Shown in pieces: positions 8,532 to 17,540 of a DNA stretch of 64,000 nt (position 1 is its first letter; every line of letters starts with the position of its first letter). The DNA comes from Amycolatopsis tolypomycina. Lineage in GTDB: Bacteria > Actinomycetota > Actinomycetes > Mycobacteriales > Pseudonocardiaceae. The DNA lies in contig NZ_FNSO01000001.1 in assembly GCF_900105945.1 (NCBI RefSeq), forward strand, positions 186,001-250,000, given 5' to 3'. The position numbers and the translations under genes are program-made. The notes beneath the pieces were generated by a model that saw only the letters and a program-made list of their open reading frames with translations, was not told where the DNA came from and searched no databases.

Positions 8532-9712
8532 CGCCCACCCCCGAAGAGGGCCGCCGAAAGAGCGGCGAACTGGTCCTTGAGCCGTTGCGCGTTCATCTCG
8601 TTCCGTTCCTGGAGCGTCTGGCGCAGTTCGGCCGAGCGGTTCTCGAGTTCGGTGAACTGCTCGACGAGCCGGTCGAAGCCGACGGTCTTCGCCCGCTGGG
8701 TGAAGCCGTCGAGGCCCATCTCCGCCATCAGGACGTCGTTCTTCGGTGCGTAGCCGATCGCCACGGTCGGTTTCGAGACCTTCAGGGCGCAGAGCACGTT
8801 GTGGTAGCGCGTGGCCACCACGCTGTCCACCGCGGCCATCTCGTGCATCAGCTCGTCCAGGGTCTCCGCCGGAGCCGCCGTCACCAGCGGGGAGGCGGTC
8901 TTCTCGATGATCTCGTCGACGACCTGCCGGTCGATCCGGTCGCCGATGAACAGCCGGACGGGTCTGTCCTGGTCAACGAGCCACGCGACGAAACGGTTCA
9001 TCGTGTCCACGTAGTGGCGGTAGATGCGGTCGGCGTCGGCGCGGTCGTCGTTGCCGCCGTAGTAGGCCATCACCCCGACGCCGACGGCGGCCGGCTGGCC
9101 GCCGGCGGCCGGGGTGGGGAGGGAGAACGCGAGGTCGGGATAGACCTGGTCGGCACTCGTGTCGACGCCCATGGCGCGCATGGCGTCGCGCGAGATGTCG
9201 TCGCGGTAGGAGCGGTAGGCGGCGAGCCGGCCGGACCAGCGGACCAGGGCGCGCGTCGCCCGGGCGCTGATCTCGTTGGCGCCGACGCAGACGAGCGCCA
9301 CCTTGGTGCCGAACAGGCGCCCGGTGGCGGAGAGGAGGAAGAGCGAATACGGGAAACCCCAGGGACGCAGCGGCAGTGTCGCTTCGAGCACGCCCATGCC
9401 GGGCACGATGACGACGTCCTGCTTGCGGACCCAGGCCGCGGTGCGCGCGATGTCCACCAGCTTGCCGAAGCCCTTGAGGGCCACTGAGCGCAGGCCGGAC
9501 GCCGTCTCGTACTCGGACTGGTTCCAGTGCAGCGGCGTCGCGTCGAGGCCGTACCGCTCGCGGACGACCTCGGGGCCGCCGACCAGGGCGCTCAGCACCG
9601 CGTCCGGGTACTCGGCGCGCAGGTAGCCGAGCACGGCTTCGAGGGAACCGTCGTTGCCGAGGTTCCCCGAGCCGAGCAGGCCGAACACGCCGACACGGGG
9701 CGCACGCTTCAC
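8528..9712 (-). CDS. Polysaccharide pyruvyltransferase family protein
   Basis: 394-aa protein of the PS_pyruv_trans superfamily (GT-B-like; CsaB/WcaK relatives), which transfers pyruvate from PEP to form ketal-pyruvate on glycans. Seen: GLLGSGNLGNDGSLEAVL at the N-terminus, VIVPGMGVLE, a C-terminal ATRYHNVLCALKVSKPTVAIGY segment with the family's conserved RxH, and a terminal coiled coil (ELENRSAELRQTLQER). The start is the GTG at 9712 overlapping the GT2 stop; a longer open frame further upstream is a shadow of that gene. It suggests an acidic pyruvylated surface polymer. Confidence 0.85.
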   Translation of the reverse strand: MKRAPRVGVFGLLGSGNLGNDGSLEAVLGYLRAEYPDAVLSALVGGPEVVRERYGLDATPLHWNQSEYETASGLRSVALKGFGKLVDIARTAAWVRKQDVVIVPGMGVLEATLPLRPWGFPYSLFLLSATGRLFGTKVALVCVGANEISARATRALVRWSGRLAAYRSYRDDISRDAMRAMGVDTSADQVYPDLAFSLPTPAAGGQPAAVGVGVMAYYGGNDDRADADRIYRHYVDTMNRFVAWLVDQDRPVRLFIGDRIDRQVVDEIIEKTASPLVTAAPAETLDELMHEMAAVDSVVATRYHNVLCALKVSKPTVAIGYAPKNDVLMAEMGLDGFTQRAKTVGFDRLVEQFTELENRSAELRQTLQERNEMNAQRLKDQFAALSAALFGGGR

Positions 9713-10653
9713 GCGAGCCTGCCTTCCCGGCCCGCCACGATCTCGTTGACCGTGGCGACGTCGGAGGCGGTCGGCGCGCGGTCCTCGACGCGCTCGCCGT
9801 GGCCGGACCGGGCCCGGTTGGTCAGCCAGGCGCCGAGGTGGCCGAAGCACTCGCGCTTGTCGGCGGCCGAGATCGGCGCGCGGCGGATCAGGTCCGCGAA
9901 CCCGTAGACGTACTCGCCGAGCAGGCGGACGGTGGGGTTCCGGAGCCGGTTCGCGCGCCGCGGGTCCAGATTCGCGCACCGGCCCCGGATGGTCGGGTTG
10001 GCCCGCTCCGCGCGGCCCGGGTGGTCGCGGCGGAAGTAGAGCAGCTCGGGCACCTGGTGGAACGGGCCGTGGAGGGCGAGCTCGGCCGAGTACGTCCGGT
10101 CGGCGTGGTGGTAGCTGTCGAGCGGCTTGACGCGGCGGAGGACGTCGGCGCGGATGACGCCGTAGAAGTCGTCGCCGCCCGGCTCGAACAGGATGCTGCG
10201 GAAGCGGTCCGGCGCGTGCCGGGAGGCGGTGTTCAGCGTGTACTCGAGCGGCTGGACGATGCGGCCGTCGCCGTCGATGATCGCCTGGTCGCAGTGGGCG
10301 AGGATGATGTCCGGGCGCTCGTCGAGGGCCTCGACGCACCGCTTGAGCAGGTCGCGGGCGTAGAGGTCGTCGTGGGACACCCACTTGAAGAGCTCGGTGC
10401 GGGAGACGTCGAACACGAAGTTGTGGTTCGGCGTCGCGCCGATGTTCTTCGGCTGGCGGACGTAGCGGATCCGGGAGTCCTTCTCGGCGTAGCGGCGGCA
10501 GATCTCGTCGGTGCCGTCGGTCGAGGCGTTGTCCGAGATGATCAGCTCGAAGTCTTCGTAGGTCTGGCCGAGCAGGGCGTCCAGCGACTCGGCGAGGTAC
10601 TCCTCGCCGTTGTACACCGGGAGGCCGAGGCTCAGCCGCGGGACGGTGGTCAT
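9709..10653 (-). CDS. GT2-family glycosyltransferase
   Basis: 314-aa GT-A glycosyltransferase. LSLGLPVYNGEEYLAESLDALLGQTYEDFELIISDNASTDGT (split: LPVYNGEEYL and IISDNASTDGT) is the canonical family 2 N-terminus. The metal-binding DxD equivalent is SHDDLY at about residues 93-98. No membrane segment, so it is probably a cytosolic enzyme adding a sugar to the lipid-linked repeat. It overlaps the pyruvyltransferase start by 4 bp and follows the flippase after 7 bp. Confidence 0.85.
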   Translation of the reverse strand: MTTVPRLSLGLPVYNGEEYLAESLDALLGQTYEDFELIISDNASTDGTDEICRRYAEKDSRIRYVRQPKNIGATPNHNFVFDVSRTELFKWVSHDDLYARDLLKRCVEALDERPDIILAHCDQAIIDGDGRIVQPLEYTLNTASRHAPDRFRSILFEPGGDDFYGVIRADVLRRVKPLDSYHHADRTYSAELALHGPFHQVPELLYFRRDHPGRAERANPTIRGRCANLDPRRANRLRNPTVRLLGEYVYGFADLIRRAPISAADKRECFGHLGAWLTNRARSGHGERVEDRAPTASDVATVNEIVAGREGRLA

Positions 10654-10660
10654 GGAGTCC

Positions 10661-11995
10661 TCATTCCTTGATCGGCTGTTTGATCGGCTCGAACACCACG
10701 GTGGGCTCGTCGGCGCCCGGCGGCATGTAGTCGCGCAGTCCCAGGCGCAGCTGGAACCACCAGACGACGGAGCCGCTGAGGGTGGCCGTCGCGACGCCCC
10801 ACGCGGACCCGGCCGCGCCGCCGAGGAACGCGCCGGTGATGCCGAAGGTGACGTAGAACAGGGAGGCGATCAGCTGGGACCGCAAACTGCGGGGGGCCGC
10901 GCCGAGCGCGCGCAGGCCGGCCGCGGCGCCCGTGGCGAAGCTGGCGCCGACGACGGCGAGGGTCACCGGCAGGATCAGCGGCGACGCCGAATCCCACACC
11001 GAACCCATCACCCAGCGGCCGGCGCTGTCGGGCACCAGGAGCAGCAGGCCGAGGCCCCAGCACAGGGCGGCGGCGGCCTGCCCGCCACCGAGGATCACGC
11101 AGAAGTGCTTCAGCCGGTGCGGCGCCCGCTGAAGCACCCGCGCGCCCTCGGCGACGGTGACCAGGGACAGCCCCATGAGCAGGGCCAGGAACGGGCCGAG
11201 GAGCTGCTCGGCGCCGCGGACCGCGCCGACGGCGGTGATGCCGGCGATGGCGCCGAGGCCGTACGCGCGCAGCTGCGACGCGCCGCTGTTGCTGACGTTC
11301 TCGACGAGGTACCGGACGCTGAGGTCGCGTTGCGTCCGGAGCCAGCCGAGCAGCTCGCGTGGGTGCGGGAGGATCCGCGTCTGGAACCCGCCGTAGAGGG
11401 CGGCGACGGCGCCGGACAGGCCCCAGGCCAGCACGAACGCGACCACCGTGTGGATCTGCGCGGCGATGTACAGCGCCGGGATCAGCGCGACGCCCCACAC
11501 GCAGTCATTGACGAACGCCTTCTTGCCCGCGCCGCGGGCGAAGAACGCGAAGCGCCAGGCGTCCTGCAGGAGCAGGCCCGGCAGCACGACGGCGAGGGCG
11601 ACGAACGCGTTGCCGAGCGGGCCGCCCGCGGCCAGGCCGGCCACGAGGCTGACCAGCCCGGTCGCGCAGCCGACGCCGATCGCGGTGCCGGAGGCGCTGG
11701 CGACCCCCAGGCGCCAGCGATCCTCGGCGACCGCGCTGAACCGCACCATCAGCGGGTCGGTGGCGAGGCCGCGCGAGATGTTGAGCACCACGCCGTAGGT
11801 GACCCAGGCGAGGCTGAAGATGCCGAACGCGAACGTGCCGAGCGAACGGGCCACGTACAGCCCGACGGCGAAGTTGGTCAGGCTGGACACGGCCTGGTCG
11901 CCGAGGCCCCAGCTCAACCGTCCGGCCATCGCGCGAACCGCGCCCGACCGGAAGATCGAGCGCGGTGCACGGCGATGGTTGGCCACGTCGCTCAC
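10661..11995 (-). CDS. Wzx-like polysaccharide flippase (MOP superfamily)
   Basis: 444-aa polytopic membrane protein with about 12 hydrophobic segments, the size and layout of MATE/Wzx/MurJ exporters. The N-terminal LSWGLGDQAVSSLTNFAVGLYVARSLG stretch (GLGDQAVSSLTNF) is typical of Wzx-like proteins in actinobacterial glycan clusters. It should flip the lipid-linked repeat unit to the outside, where the Wzy-like protein at 1576-2844 could polymerise it. GTG at 11995 overlaps the preceding stop; a second GTG at 11986 has AAGGAG 8 bp upstream and may be the true start. Confidence 0.8.
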   Translation of the reverse strand: MSDVANHRRAPRSIFRSGAVRAMAGRLSWGLGDQAVSSLTNFAVGLYVARSLGTFAFGIFSLAWVTYGVVLNISRGLATDPLMVRFSAVAEDRWRLGVASASGTAIGVGCATGLVSLVAGLAAGGPLGNAFVALAVVLPGLLLQDAWRFAFFARGAGKKAFVNDCVWGVALIPALYIAAQIHTVVAFVLAWGLSGAVAALYGGFQTRILPHPRELLGWLRTQRDLSVRYLVENVSNSGASQLRAYGLGAIAGITAVGAVRGAEQLLGPFLALLMGLSLVTVAEGARVLQRAPHRLKHFCVILGGGQAAAALCWGLGLLLLVPDSAGRWVMGSVWDSASPLILPVTLAVVGASFATGAAAGLRALGAAPRSLRSQLIASLFYVTFGITGAFLGGAAGSAWGVATATLSGSVVWWFQLRLGLRDYMPPGADEPTVVFEPIKQPIKE

Positions 11996-13272
11996 TCCTT
12001 GACCAGGCCGGCGTCGTGGAGTGCCCGGGCGGCGACGTCGACGATGTCGAAGGGCAGGCCGGCGCGCTCGGCGATGTCCAGGAGCGAGTGCGACCCGTCG
12101 GAGAGGTTGAGCACCCACAGCATCGCCATCTGGGCCTGCTTGGCGTCGCTGCGGCCGCCGAGCGAGTCGTACAGCCCGCGCTTGCCGAGCTGGGGCTCGC
12201 CGTACGGGCTGAGGTTGACGTACCGGCGGTTGCGGTCCAGGACGGCGAACGCCTCGAGAAGCGCGCCGAGCGTGTCCTCCATGGCCGCAGGCGAGACGAA
12301 GCCCGGATTGTCAGCCGAGGTGTGGTACTCCGGGTAGCCGGCGTACGGCGTGCGCGTCAGGGAGCCGACGCCGAGGTTGAAGCCCGGCGAGCAGAACTGG
12401 CGCTCGTCGTAGCCGTACGGCGAGAAGTCGACGACGCGATGCTCCCGCGACCGCAGCACGTGCTGCATGACGCGGTCGATCTCGGCGTCGTCGCGGCGGG
12501 ACTTCTTGTACGTCAACGAACCCGGGTCGCCCGCGCACGCCAGCACCAGCCCGTGGCGCACCTTGTCGATCCGGGAAGCGTTGCGCGCCAGCCAGGTGAT
12601 CGAGCCGATCGTGCCCGGCATGAACAGGAACCGGTACGTGTAGTGCGGCTGCGCCGAAGCCAGCTGCTGGGCCAGGGAAACGGCCACCGCGATGCCGGCG
12701 AGGTTGTCGTTGGCCAGCGACGGGTGGCACACGTGGCAGGACACGATGACCTCGTCGGTGACGCGGCCCGGGACGACGTGCTCGGCGTAGGTCAGCGAAC
12801 CGTCGGCCAGTGTCGAGTCGATGACGACGTCGTAGTCGCCGTCGGGCAGGGCGCCGAGCTTCTCCTGCGCGAGGCAGAATCCCCAGGCCGGGGCGTAGTA
12901 GCTGGTCCGGTAGGGCACCCACGACGGCTGGTCGGGCAGCGTGTGCAGGTGCTCCCGCAGCTCGCTCAGCGGCATCCGCTGCCGCACCGGGACGCTGTAC
13001 CCGACGACGTGCAGGTTCAGCTCCTGGAAGTCGATAACGCGTTCCCCGGAAGGGGCGGCGACGTACGCGTCCCGGATGTTCCACTCCTGCGGGATCGTCC
13101 AGTCCAGCACCGCGGTGCCGGTCGGGACCTCGTGGCGGTCCAGCGGAATGTGCTCGCCGATGATGTCCAGGGTCTGCCGCACGCCGTCGCCGGTGATGCT
13201 GCGGCAGATCGGGTACAGCCGCTCGACCAGGGCGTGCAGTTCCGCCCCGGTCCGCAGCTGCGGGCCCGCCAC
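11992..13272 (-). CDS. DUF4910 aminopeptidase-like protein
   Basis: 426-aa protein of the DUF4910/DUF2172 type, with an M28-peptidase-like core and a C-terminal winged-helix-like tail. Putative zinc ligands are visible in SCHVCHPSLANDNLAG (His and Asp), FLFMPGTIGSI and a late EYHTSADN. The N-terminal LVERLYPICRSITGDGVRQTL is characteristic. These proteins recur in sugar and capsule clusters, where the substrate is not established; removal of an amide-linked group from a glycan precursor is one possibility. GTG start shares one base with the TAG of the epimerase. Function beyond the family is unknown. Confidence 0.75.
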   Translation of the reverse strand: MAGPQLRTGAELHALVERLYPICRSITGDGVRQTLDIIGEHIPLDRHEVPTGTAVLDWTIPQEWNIRDAYVAAPSGERVIDFQELNLHVVGYSVPVRQRMPLSELREHLHTLPDQPSWVPYRTSYYAPAWGFCLAQEKLGALPDGDYDVVIDSTLADGSLTYAEHVVPGRVTDEVIVSCHVCHPSLANDNLAGIAVAVSLAQQLASAQPHYTYRFLFMPGTIGSITWLARNASRIDKVRHGLVLACAGDPGSLTYKKSRRDDAEIDRVMQHVLRSREHRVVDFSPYGYDERQFCSPGFNLGVGSLTRTPYAGYPEYHTSADNPGFVSPAAMEDTLGALLEAFAVLDRNRRYVNLSPYGEPQLGKRGLYDSLGGRSDAKQAQMAMLWVLNLSDGSHSLLDIAERAGLPFDIVDVAARALHDAGLVKE

Positions 13273-14291
13273 TACTTCCGCCGCAGGGTGGTGTCGACGC
13301 GGCCGGCTTCGCCCTCGCTCTTCAGCCAGGCCAGCCGGGTGAACAGCTGCTGGAACGACTCCCGGGTGAGGCCGAACCTGCGGTAGGCCTCGATGAGCTC
13401 GACGGCGCCGTCCTTGACGGACCAGTCGCAGGTGAAGCCGGGGATCGCCGCGCGGAAGCGCGAGAAGTCGACCCGGTACGAGCGCGGGTCGGCGCCCGCC
13501 TCGCCGGTGATGTTCAACGTCGAGCCCGGCACGGCCTCGACGACCTCCTGGGCGATCTCGGCGACGGTGACGTTGTTCTCTTCGGTGCCGATGTTGAAGG
13601 CCTTGTTGTGCACGGCCTCCTTCGGCGCCGTCAGCGCTGCCGCGAACGCGCGCGCGATGTCCTGGGCGTGCACCAGCGGCCGCCACGGCGTGCCGTCCGA
13701 CAGCACCAGCACCTCGCCGGACAGGTGGGCGTGCGCGGTCAGGTTGTTGAGCACGATGTCGCCGCGCAGGCGGGGCGAGTAGCCGAACGCGGTCGCGTTG
13801 CGCATGTACACCGGTGTGAAGTCGTCGTCGGCGAGCTCGTGGACGTCGGCTTCGACGCGCACCTTCGACTCCGCGTACGGCGTCACCGGCCGCAGCGGCG
13901 CGTCCTCGTCGACGAGATTGTCGCCGCCGGCGCCGTACACCGAGCAGGTCGACGCGTAGATGTACCGCTTGACGCCGGCGTCCTTCGCCAGCTTCGCGAG
14001 CTTCACCGACGCGTGGTGGTTGATGTCGTACGTCAGCTCCGGCGCGAGCGAGCCCAGCGGGTCGTTCGACAGCGCGGCCAGGTGGATCACCGCGTCGAAC
14101 CCGGTGACGTGCTCGAGCGTGACGTCTCGCAGGTCGACGACGTGCCCGGCCGGGTCGGCGGGAGCGGGCCCGAGCAGGCAGTCCTCGAACAGCCCGGAGT
14201 CAAGGCCGGTGACTTCGTGGCCGGCGGCGGCGAGCACCGGGGCCATCACCGTCCCCAGGTAGCCCTTGTGCCCCGTCAGCAACACCCGCAT
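13272..14291 (-). CDS. NAD-dependent sugar epimerase/dehydratase (extended SDR)
   Basis: 339-aa extended short-chain dehydrogenase. [13 protein letters not shown] supplies the GxxGxxG dinucleotide site; DLRDV and HLAALSNDP follow. The catalytic YxxxK is PYAESK with an upstream STCSVYG Ser. It acts on a nucleotide sugar (4-epimerase, 4,6-dehydratase or related). ATG at 14291 lies 5 bp after the PIG-L stop, with GAAGGG upstream. Neighbouring nucleotidyltransferase and C-methyltransferase suggest a branched or modified NDP-sugar. Confidence 0.85.
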   Translation of the reverse strand: MRVLLTGHKGYLGTVMAPVLAAAGHEVTGLDSGLFEDCLLGPAPADPAGHVVDLRDVTLEHVTGFDAVIHLAALSNDPLGSLAPELTYDINHHASVKLAKLAKDAGVKRYIYASTCSVYGAGGDNLVDEDAPLRPVTPYAESKVRVEADVHELADDDFTPVYMRNATAFGYSPRLRGDIVLNNLTAHAHLSGEVLVLSDGTPWRPLVHAQDIARAFAAALTAPKEAVHNKAFNIGTEENNVTVAEIAQEVVEAVPGSTLNITGEAGADPRSYRVDFSRFRAAIPGFTCDWSVKDGAVELIEAYRRFGLTRESFQQLFTRLAWLKSEGEAGRVDTTLRRK

Positions 14292-14296
14292 CGGAT

Positions 14297-14944
14297 TCAG
14301 CCCTTCAGATCGAGAGTGAGTTTCTTGACGAAGAACGCTTCGGCGTACTTCGCGGCGGCTTCGATGCCGCGGATCCGGGCCAGCCCGAGGAAGGCCTCGC
14401 GGTCGTACCAGGGCCGGTGCCGCTGCGACGCGTAGTGCTCCTGCAGCAGCCGGACCTTCGCCTCCGCGAGCTCGTCGGACAGCGGCTGGTACACCGACGG
14501 GCTGCCGAGGTCGCCGTCCCACTTGACGATCTCGTAGCCGAGCGTCAGGTGGTTGCGGAACGTCGTCGGCACCAGCTGCGCCAGCCCGCGGTGGTCCTGG
14601 TGGGCGTCGTCGGTGCGCGGCGCCAGGATGACGTCCGGGTCGGTCCGCCGCCGCAGGTCCTCCAGGGCGTCCTTGGCCTCTTCCCAGTGGGTCGGGAAGC
14701 GCCCGTCACGCAGCTTCAGCACCGTGAGGGTGACGTCCGCGCCCGGGCAGAACGCCGCCAGCGCCGCCCGCTCCTCGTCCTCGCGTTCGGTACCGCCGCC
14801 GGTGAGGACCAGGGCGTCGACCCGCAGGCCGGGCCGGGCGGAACACAGCGTCAGCAGCGTGCCGCCGGCACCGATCGCGATGTCGTCGCAGTGCGCGCCG
14901 AGGGCGACGACGCTGCCGAGCCGATCCGGCCGGAGCCCGATCAC
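14297..14944 (-). CDS. PIG-L family deacetylase
   Basis: 215-aa LmbE/PIG-L metal-dependent de-N-acetylase. The zinc motif reads AHCDD (AHPDDE variant) at about residues 17-21, and the second motif is HQDH, which completes the metal site. Relatives deacetylate GlcNAc-containing substrates, including teicoplanin-type and mycothiol intermediates. Here it probably deacetylates an N-acetyl sugar of the glycan made by this operon. GTG start overlaps the nucleotidyltransferase stop by 4 bp. The Pro-to-Cys change in the first motif is unusual but leaves the metal ligands intact. Confidence 0.85.
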   Translation of the reverse strand: MIGLRPDRLGSVVALGAHCDDIAIGAGGTLLTLCSARPGLRVDALVLTGGGTEREDEERAALAAFCPGADVTLTVLKLRDGRFPTHWEEAKDALEDLRRRTDPDVILAPRTDDAHQDHRGLAQLVPTTFRNHLTLGYEIVKWDGDLGSPSVYQPLSDELAEAKVRLLQEHYASQRHRPWYDREAFLGLARIRGIEAAAKYAEAFFVKKLTLDLKG

Positions 14945-15732
14945 GCGGTGCTCACGGCGGCGCGCTCCCACAGCGCCCACGGCCGTTCGCCGTGGCTGTA
15001 GGCGTAGTCCAGCGCCGCGCGCTCCTTGACCGTGTCGGTCGGCTTCCAGAACCCGCGGTACGGGTACGCCAGCAGGCGGCCCTGCTTGGCCAGCTCGGCG
15101 CAGCCGTCGGCGACGAGGTCGCCGTTCTCCGGGATGTGGTCGAACACTTCCTGGCGCAGCACGAAGTAGCCGCCGTTCTCCCACAGCGGCATTTCGCTCA
15201 CCGCGGTGATGGAGCCGACCATGCCGCCTTCGTCCATTTCGACGCAGTGGAACGACGACTGCGGCGGGACGACCATCATCGACGCGCCCGCGTCCGACTT
15301 CTCGAAGCGCTCGATCATGTCGGGCAGCGGGACGTCGGACAGGACGTCGGCGTAGTTCGCGAGGAACATGTCGTCGCCGTCGAGGTACGGGCGCACCCGG
15401 CGCAGCCGCTCGCCGATCGGCGACTCGATGCCGGTCTGCACGAACGTGATCGTCCAGTCCGCGATGTCGGTGGACAGCAGCTCGGCCTGCCCGTTGCGGA
15501 GCACGAAGTCGTTGGAAATGGTTTCCTGGTAGTTCAGGAAGAAGTTCTTGATGTGCGCCGCGCCGTAGCCGAGGCACAGGATGAATTCGGTGTGGCCGAA
15601 ATGCGCGTAGTAGCGCATCACGTGCCAGATGAGCGGTCTCGGACCGACCATCGCCATCGGCTTCGGGACGTCGTCGGCCGCGCCGTTGCGCATCCGCATC
15701 CCGTAACCACCGCAGAAGAGGACGACCTTCAC
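14941..15732 (-). CDS. Sugar-1-phosphate nucleotidyltransferase (glucose-1-P cytidylyltransferase-like)
   Basis: 263-aa nucleotidyltransferase. VVLFCGGYGMRMR is the nucleotide-binding loop, VPKPMAMVGPRPLIWHVMRYY carries the Lys/Pro motif, and a late GFWKPTDTVKE resembles the RfbF cytidylyltransferase ending. It would activate a hexose-1-phosphate to the NDP-sugar used by the next enzymes. GTG start with 1 bp between it and the methyltransferase stop. CTP versus dTTP or UTP specificity cannot be read with certainty. Confidence 0.8.
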   Translation of the reverse strand: MKVVLFCGGYGMRMRNGAADDVPKPMAMVGPRPLIWHVMRYYAHFGHTEFILCLGYGAAHIKNFFLNYQETISNDFVLRNGQAELLSTDIADWTITFVQTGIESPIGERLRRVRPYLDGDDMFLANYADVLSDVPLPDMIERFEKSDAGASMMVVPPQSSFHCVEMDEGGMVGSITAVSEMPLWENGGYFVLRQEVFDHIPENGDLVADGCAELAKQGRLLAYPYRGFWKPTDTVKERAALDYAYSHGERPWALWERAAVSTA

Positions 15733-15733
15733 T

Positions 15734-16966
15734 TCACTGCACCTCGACGATTTCCAAGTGGGGAATCGGGAAAACGAGCTTTCCGCCCCAGGTCCCGATG
15801 TAGGAGAGCTGTTCGGTCAGTTCCTCCCGGAGGTTCCAGGGGAGGACGAGCACGTAGTCGGGCCGGTCCGCTTCGATCCGTTCCGGGGGCAGCACCGGGA
15901 TGCGCGTGCCCGGCGTGAACCGGCCGTGCTTGTAGGGATTGCGGTCGACCGTGTACTGCAGCAGGTCCGTGCGGATGCCGCAGTGGTTCAGCAGGGTGTT
16001 GCCCTTGCCCGGGGCGCCGTAGCCGACGACGGTCTTGCCGTCCTTGCGCGCCTCGATGAGGAACTTCAGCAGGTCCAGCCGCACGCGGGTGACGCGCTCG
16101 GCGAACTCGGTGTACCCGGACAGCTCGTGCAGCCCGGCCGACTTCTCCCGCTGCAGCACGTCGGTCATCCGCTCGCTGGGCTCGCCCGCGACGGCGTCGG
16201 GGCGCGCCCAGAGCCGGATGGATCCGCCGTGCGTCGGCAGCAGCTCGACGTCGACCACGGTCAGCCCGCCGGTGGCCAGCGCCCGGCGCGCGGATTCGAC
16301 CGTGTAGTACTGGAAGTGCTCGTGGTAGATCGTGTCGTACTGGTTCTTCTCGATCAGCGTGAGCAGGTGCTGGACCTCGATGGAGACCCAGCCGTCGTCC
16401 GCGACCATGGCGCGGAGGCCCTTGGTGAAGCCGAGGACGTCGGGGATGTGCGCGTAGACGTTGTTCGCGGCGACGAGGCCGGCCGGCCCGTGCTCTTCGC
16501 GCACCTGCAGGCCGGTTTCCTCGGACAGGAAGGCCGTCAGCGTGGGCACGCCGGCGTCACGCGCCGCCTGTCCGACGTTCACCGAAGGTTCCACGCCCAG
16601 ACACCGGATCCCGTGCCCGACGACGTGCTTGAGCAGGTATCCGTCGTTGCTCGCCACCTCGACGACGAACGACTTCTCGCCGAGCCCGAGCCGGTCGACC
16701 GCGCCGTCGACGAAGCGCTTCGCGTGCTCGACCCACGACGTCGAGAAGGACGAGAAGTACGCGTACTCGGTAAAGGTGTCGTCGGGGTCGATCAGCGGCG
16801 GGATCTGGGCGAGCCAGCAGTCGGTGCACACCTGCAGGTGGAGCGGGAAGGTGGCTTCCGGCTCGTCGAGCTGCTCCGCCGTCAAAAATCGCTCACACGG
16901 GGGAGTCGCGCCGAGGTCGACGACGCTGGCCGTGTTTGTCGAACCGCAGAGTCGACATGTGGTCAT
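15734..16966 (-). CDS. Zinc-domain SAM-dependent sugar C-methyltransferase
   Basis: 410-aa three-part enzyme. The N-terminal zinc domain has CRLCG (Cys4, Cys7) and a CTDC pair near residue 48. The central SAM domain has VVEVASNDGYLL about residues 102-113. The C-terminal domain has VGYGAPGKGNTLLN and DRNPYKHG. This is the arrangement of TylC3/NovU-type NDP-ketosugar C-methyltransferases. It is the first gene of the minus-strand glycan operon, so it probably introduces a branched methyl group on the activated sugar. The promoter must lie in the 198-bp gap shared with the divergent gene at 17165. Confidence 0.85.
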   Translation of the reverse strand: MTTCRLCGSTNTASVVDLGATPPCERFLTAEQLDEPEATFPLHLQVCTDCWLAQIPPLIDPDDTFTEYAYFSSFSTSWVEHAKRFVDGAVDRLGLGEKSFVVEVASNDGYLLKHVVGHGIRCLGVEPSVNVGQAARDAGVPTLTAFLSEETGLQVREEHGPAGLVAANNVYAHIPDVLGFTKGLRAMVADDGWVSIEVQHLLTLIEKNQYDTIYHEHFQYYTVESARRALATGGLTVVDVELLPTHGGSIRLWARPDAVAGEPSERMTDVLQREKSAGLHELSGYTEFAERVTRVRLDLLKFLIEARKDGKTVVGYGAPGKGNTLLNHCGIRTDLLQYTVDRNPYKHGRFTPGTRIPVLPPERIEADRPDYVLVLPWNLREELTEQLSYIGTWGGKLVFPIPHLEIVEVQ

Positions 16967-17130
16967 CTACCAGGCTCCCAGTCTCGCGGTCGCGATGTGC
17001 ATCCAACACGTCGACCGGCGCCGGGAGGTCGTTACAGCGACGCGGGAGCCGCTGGTGGACCGATTCGGAACCGCAACCTGAATGGCCTAACTGTGGCGGG
17101 AATCACCAACCGTACTCGCCCGGCCCCGTA

Positions 17131-17147
17131 ACGTCCACAGTGGACGT
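17131..17147. promoter_or_regulatory. 17-bp palindrome in divergent promoter region
   Basis: ACGTCCAC-A-GTGGACGT is a perfect 8+1+8 inverted repeat located 17 bp before the ATG at 17165. A TAGGCT hexamer at 17153-17158 lies 6 bp before that ATG, compatible with a leaderless promoter whose -35 region would fall in the palindrome. The region also serves the divergent glycan operon. The binding protein is unknown. Confidence 0.45.
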
Positions 17148-17164
17148 GCTCCTAGGCTGGCCGG

Positions 17165-17533
17165 ATGCAATCGGAGCCGACTCCCCGCCTGAGCGGGTTC
17201 ACGGGCGTGGTGCTGACGGTCCGCTTCCTCACCGAGCTGGCCCTCCTGGGCGGCCTCGCGCTCGCCGGGACCCAGCTCGGCAGCGGCGTGGTGCTGGCGA
17301 TCGTCGACGCCGTCCTGCTGCCGCTGGGGGCGGCCGTGCTCTGGGGCCTGTTCGTCGCCCCGCGGGCCCGCCGGCGGCTCCCGGAACCGGCGCGCTTCCT
17401 GCTGGAGTTCGCGCTCTTCGCGGTCACCGGCGTGGTGCTCGCGCTGGTGGGCTGGCTGGTCGTGGGCCTCGCGATCGCGGTGGCGGGGATCGGGGTGGCC
17501 GCCCTCACCCGGGCGGTCGCCAAGGACGGCTGA
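17165..17533 (+). CDS. DUF2568 (YrdB-like) membrane protein
   Basis: 122-aa protein with four hydrophobic helices (about residues 20-40, 45-65, 80-95, 98-115) and the basic loop APRARRRLPEPARF between helices 2 and 3. This matches small YrdB/DUF2568 proteins of unknown function. Start is ATG at 17165, possibly on a leaderless transcript. It is convergent with the YVTN gene, 7 bp apart. Confidence 0.7.
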   Translation: MQSEPTPRLSGFTGVVLTVRFLTELALLGGLALAGTQLGSGVVLAIVDAVLLPLGAAVLWGLFVAPRARRRLPEPARFLLEFALFAVTGVVLALVGWLVVGLAIAVAGIGVAALTRAVAKDG

Positions 17534-17540
17534 CGCGCGA

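Noticed and set aside
5179..8580. Very long plus-strand open frame (over 1100 codons) opposite the beta-helix, aminotransferase and rmlC genes
   Set aside because: It is a shadow of minus-strand genes with high third-position GC. Its product is Arg/Val/Asp-rich without domain signatures, while the minus-strand products are clear families.
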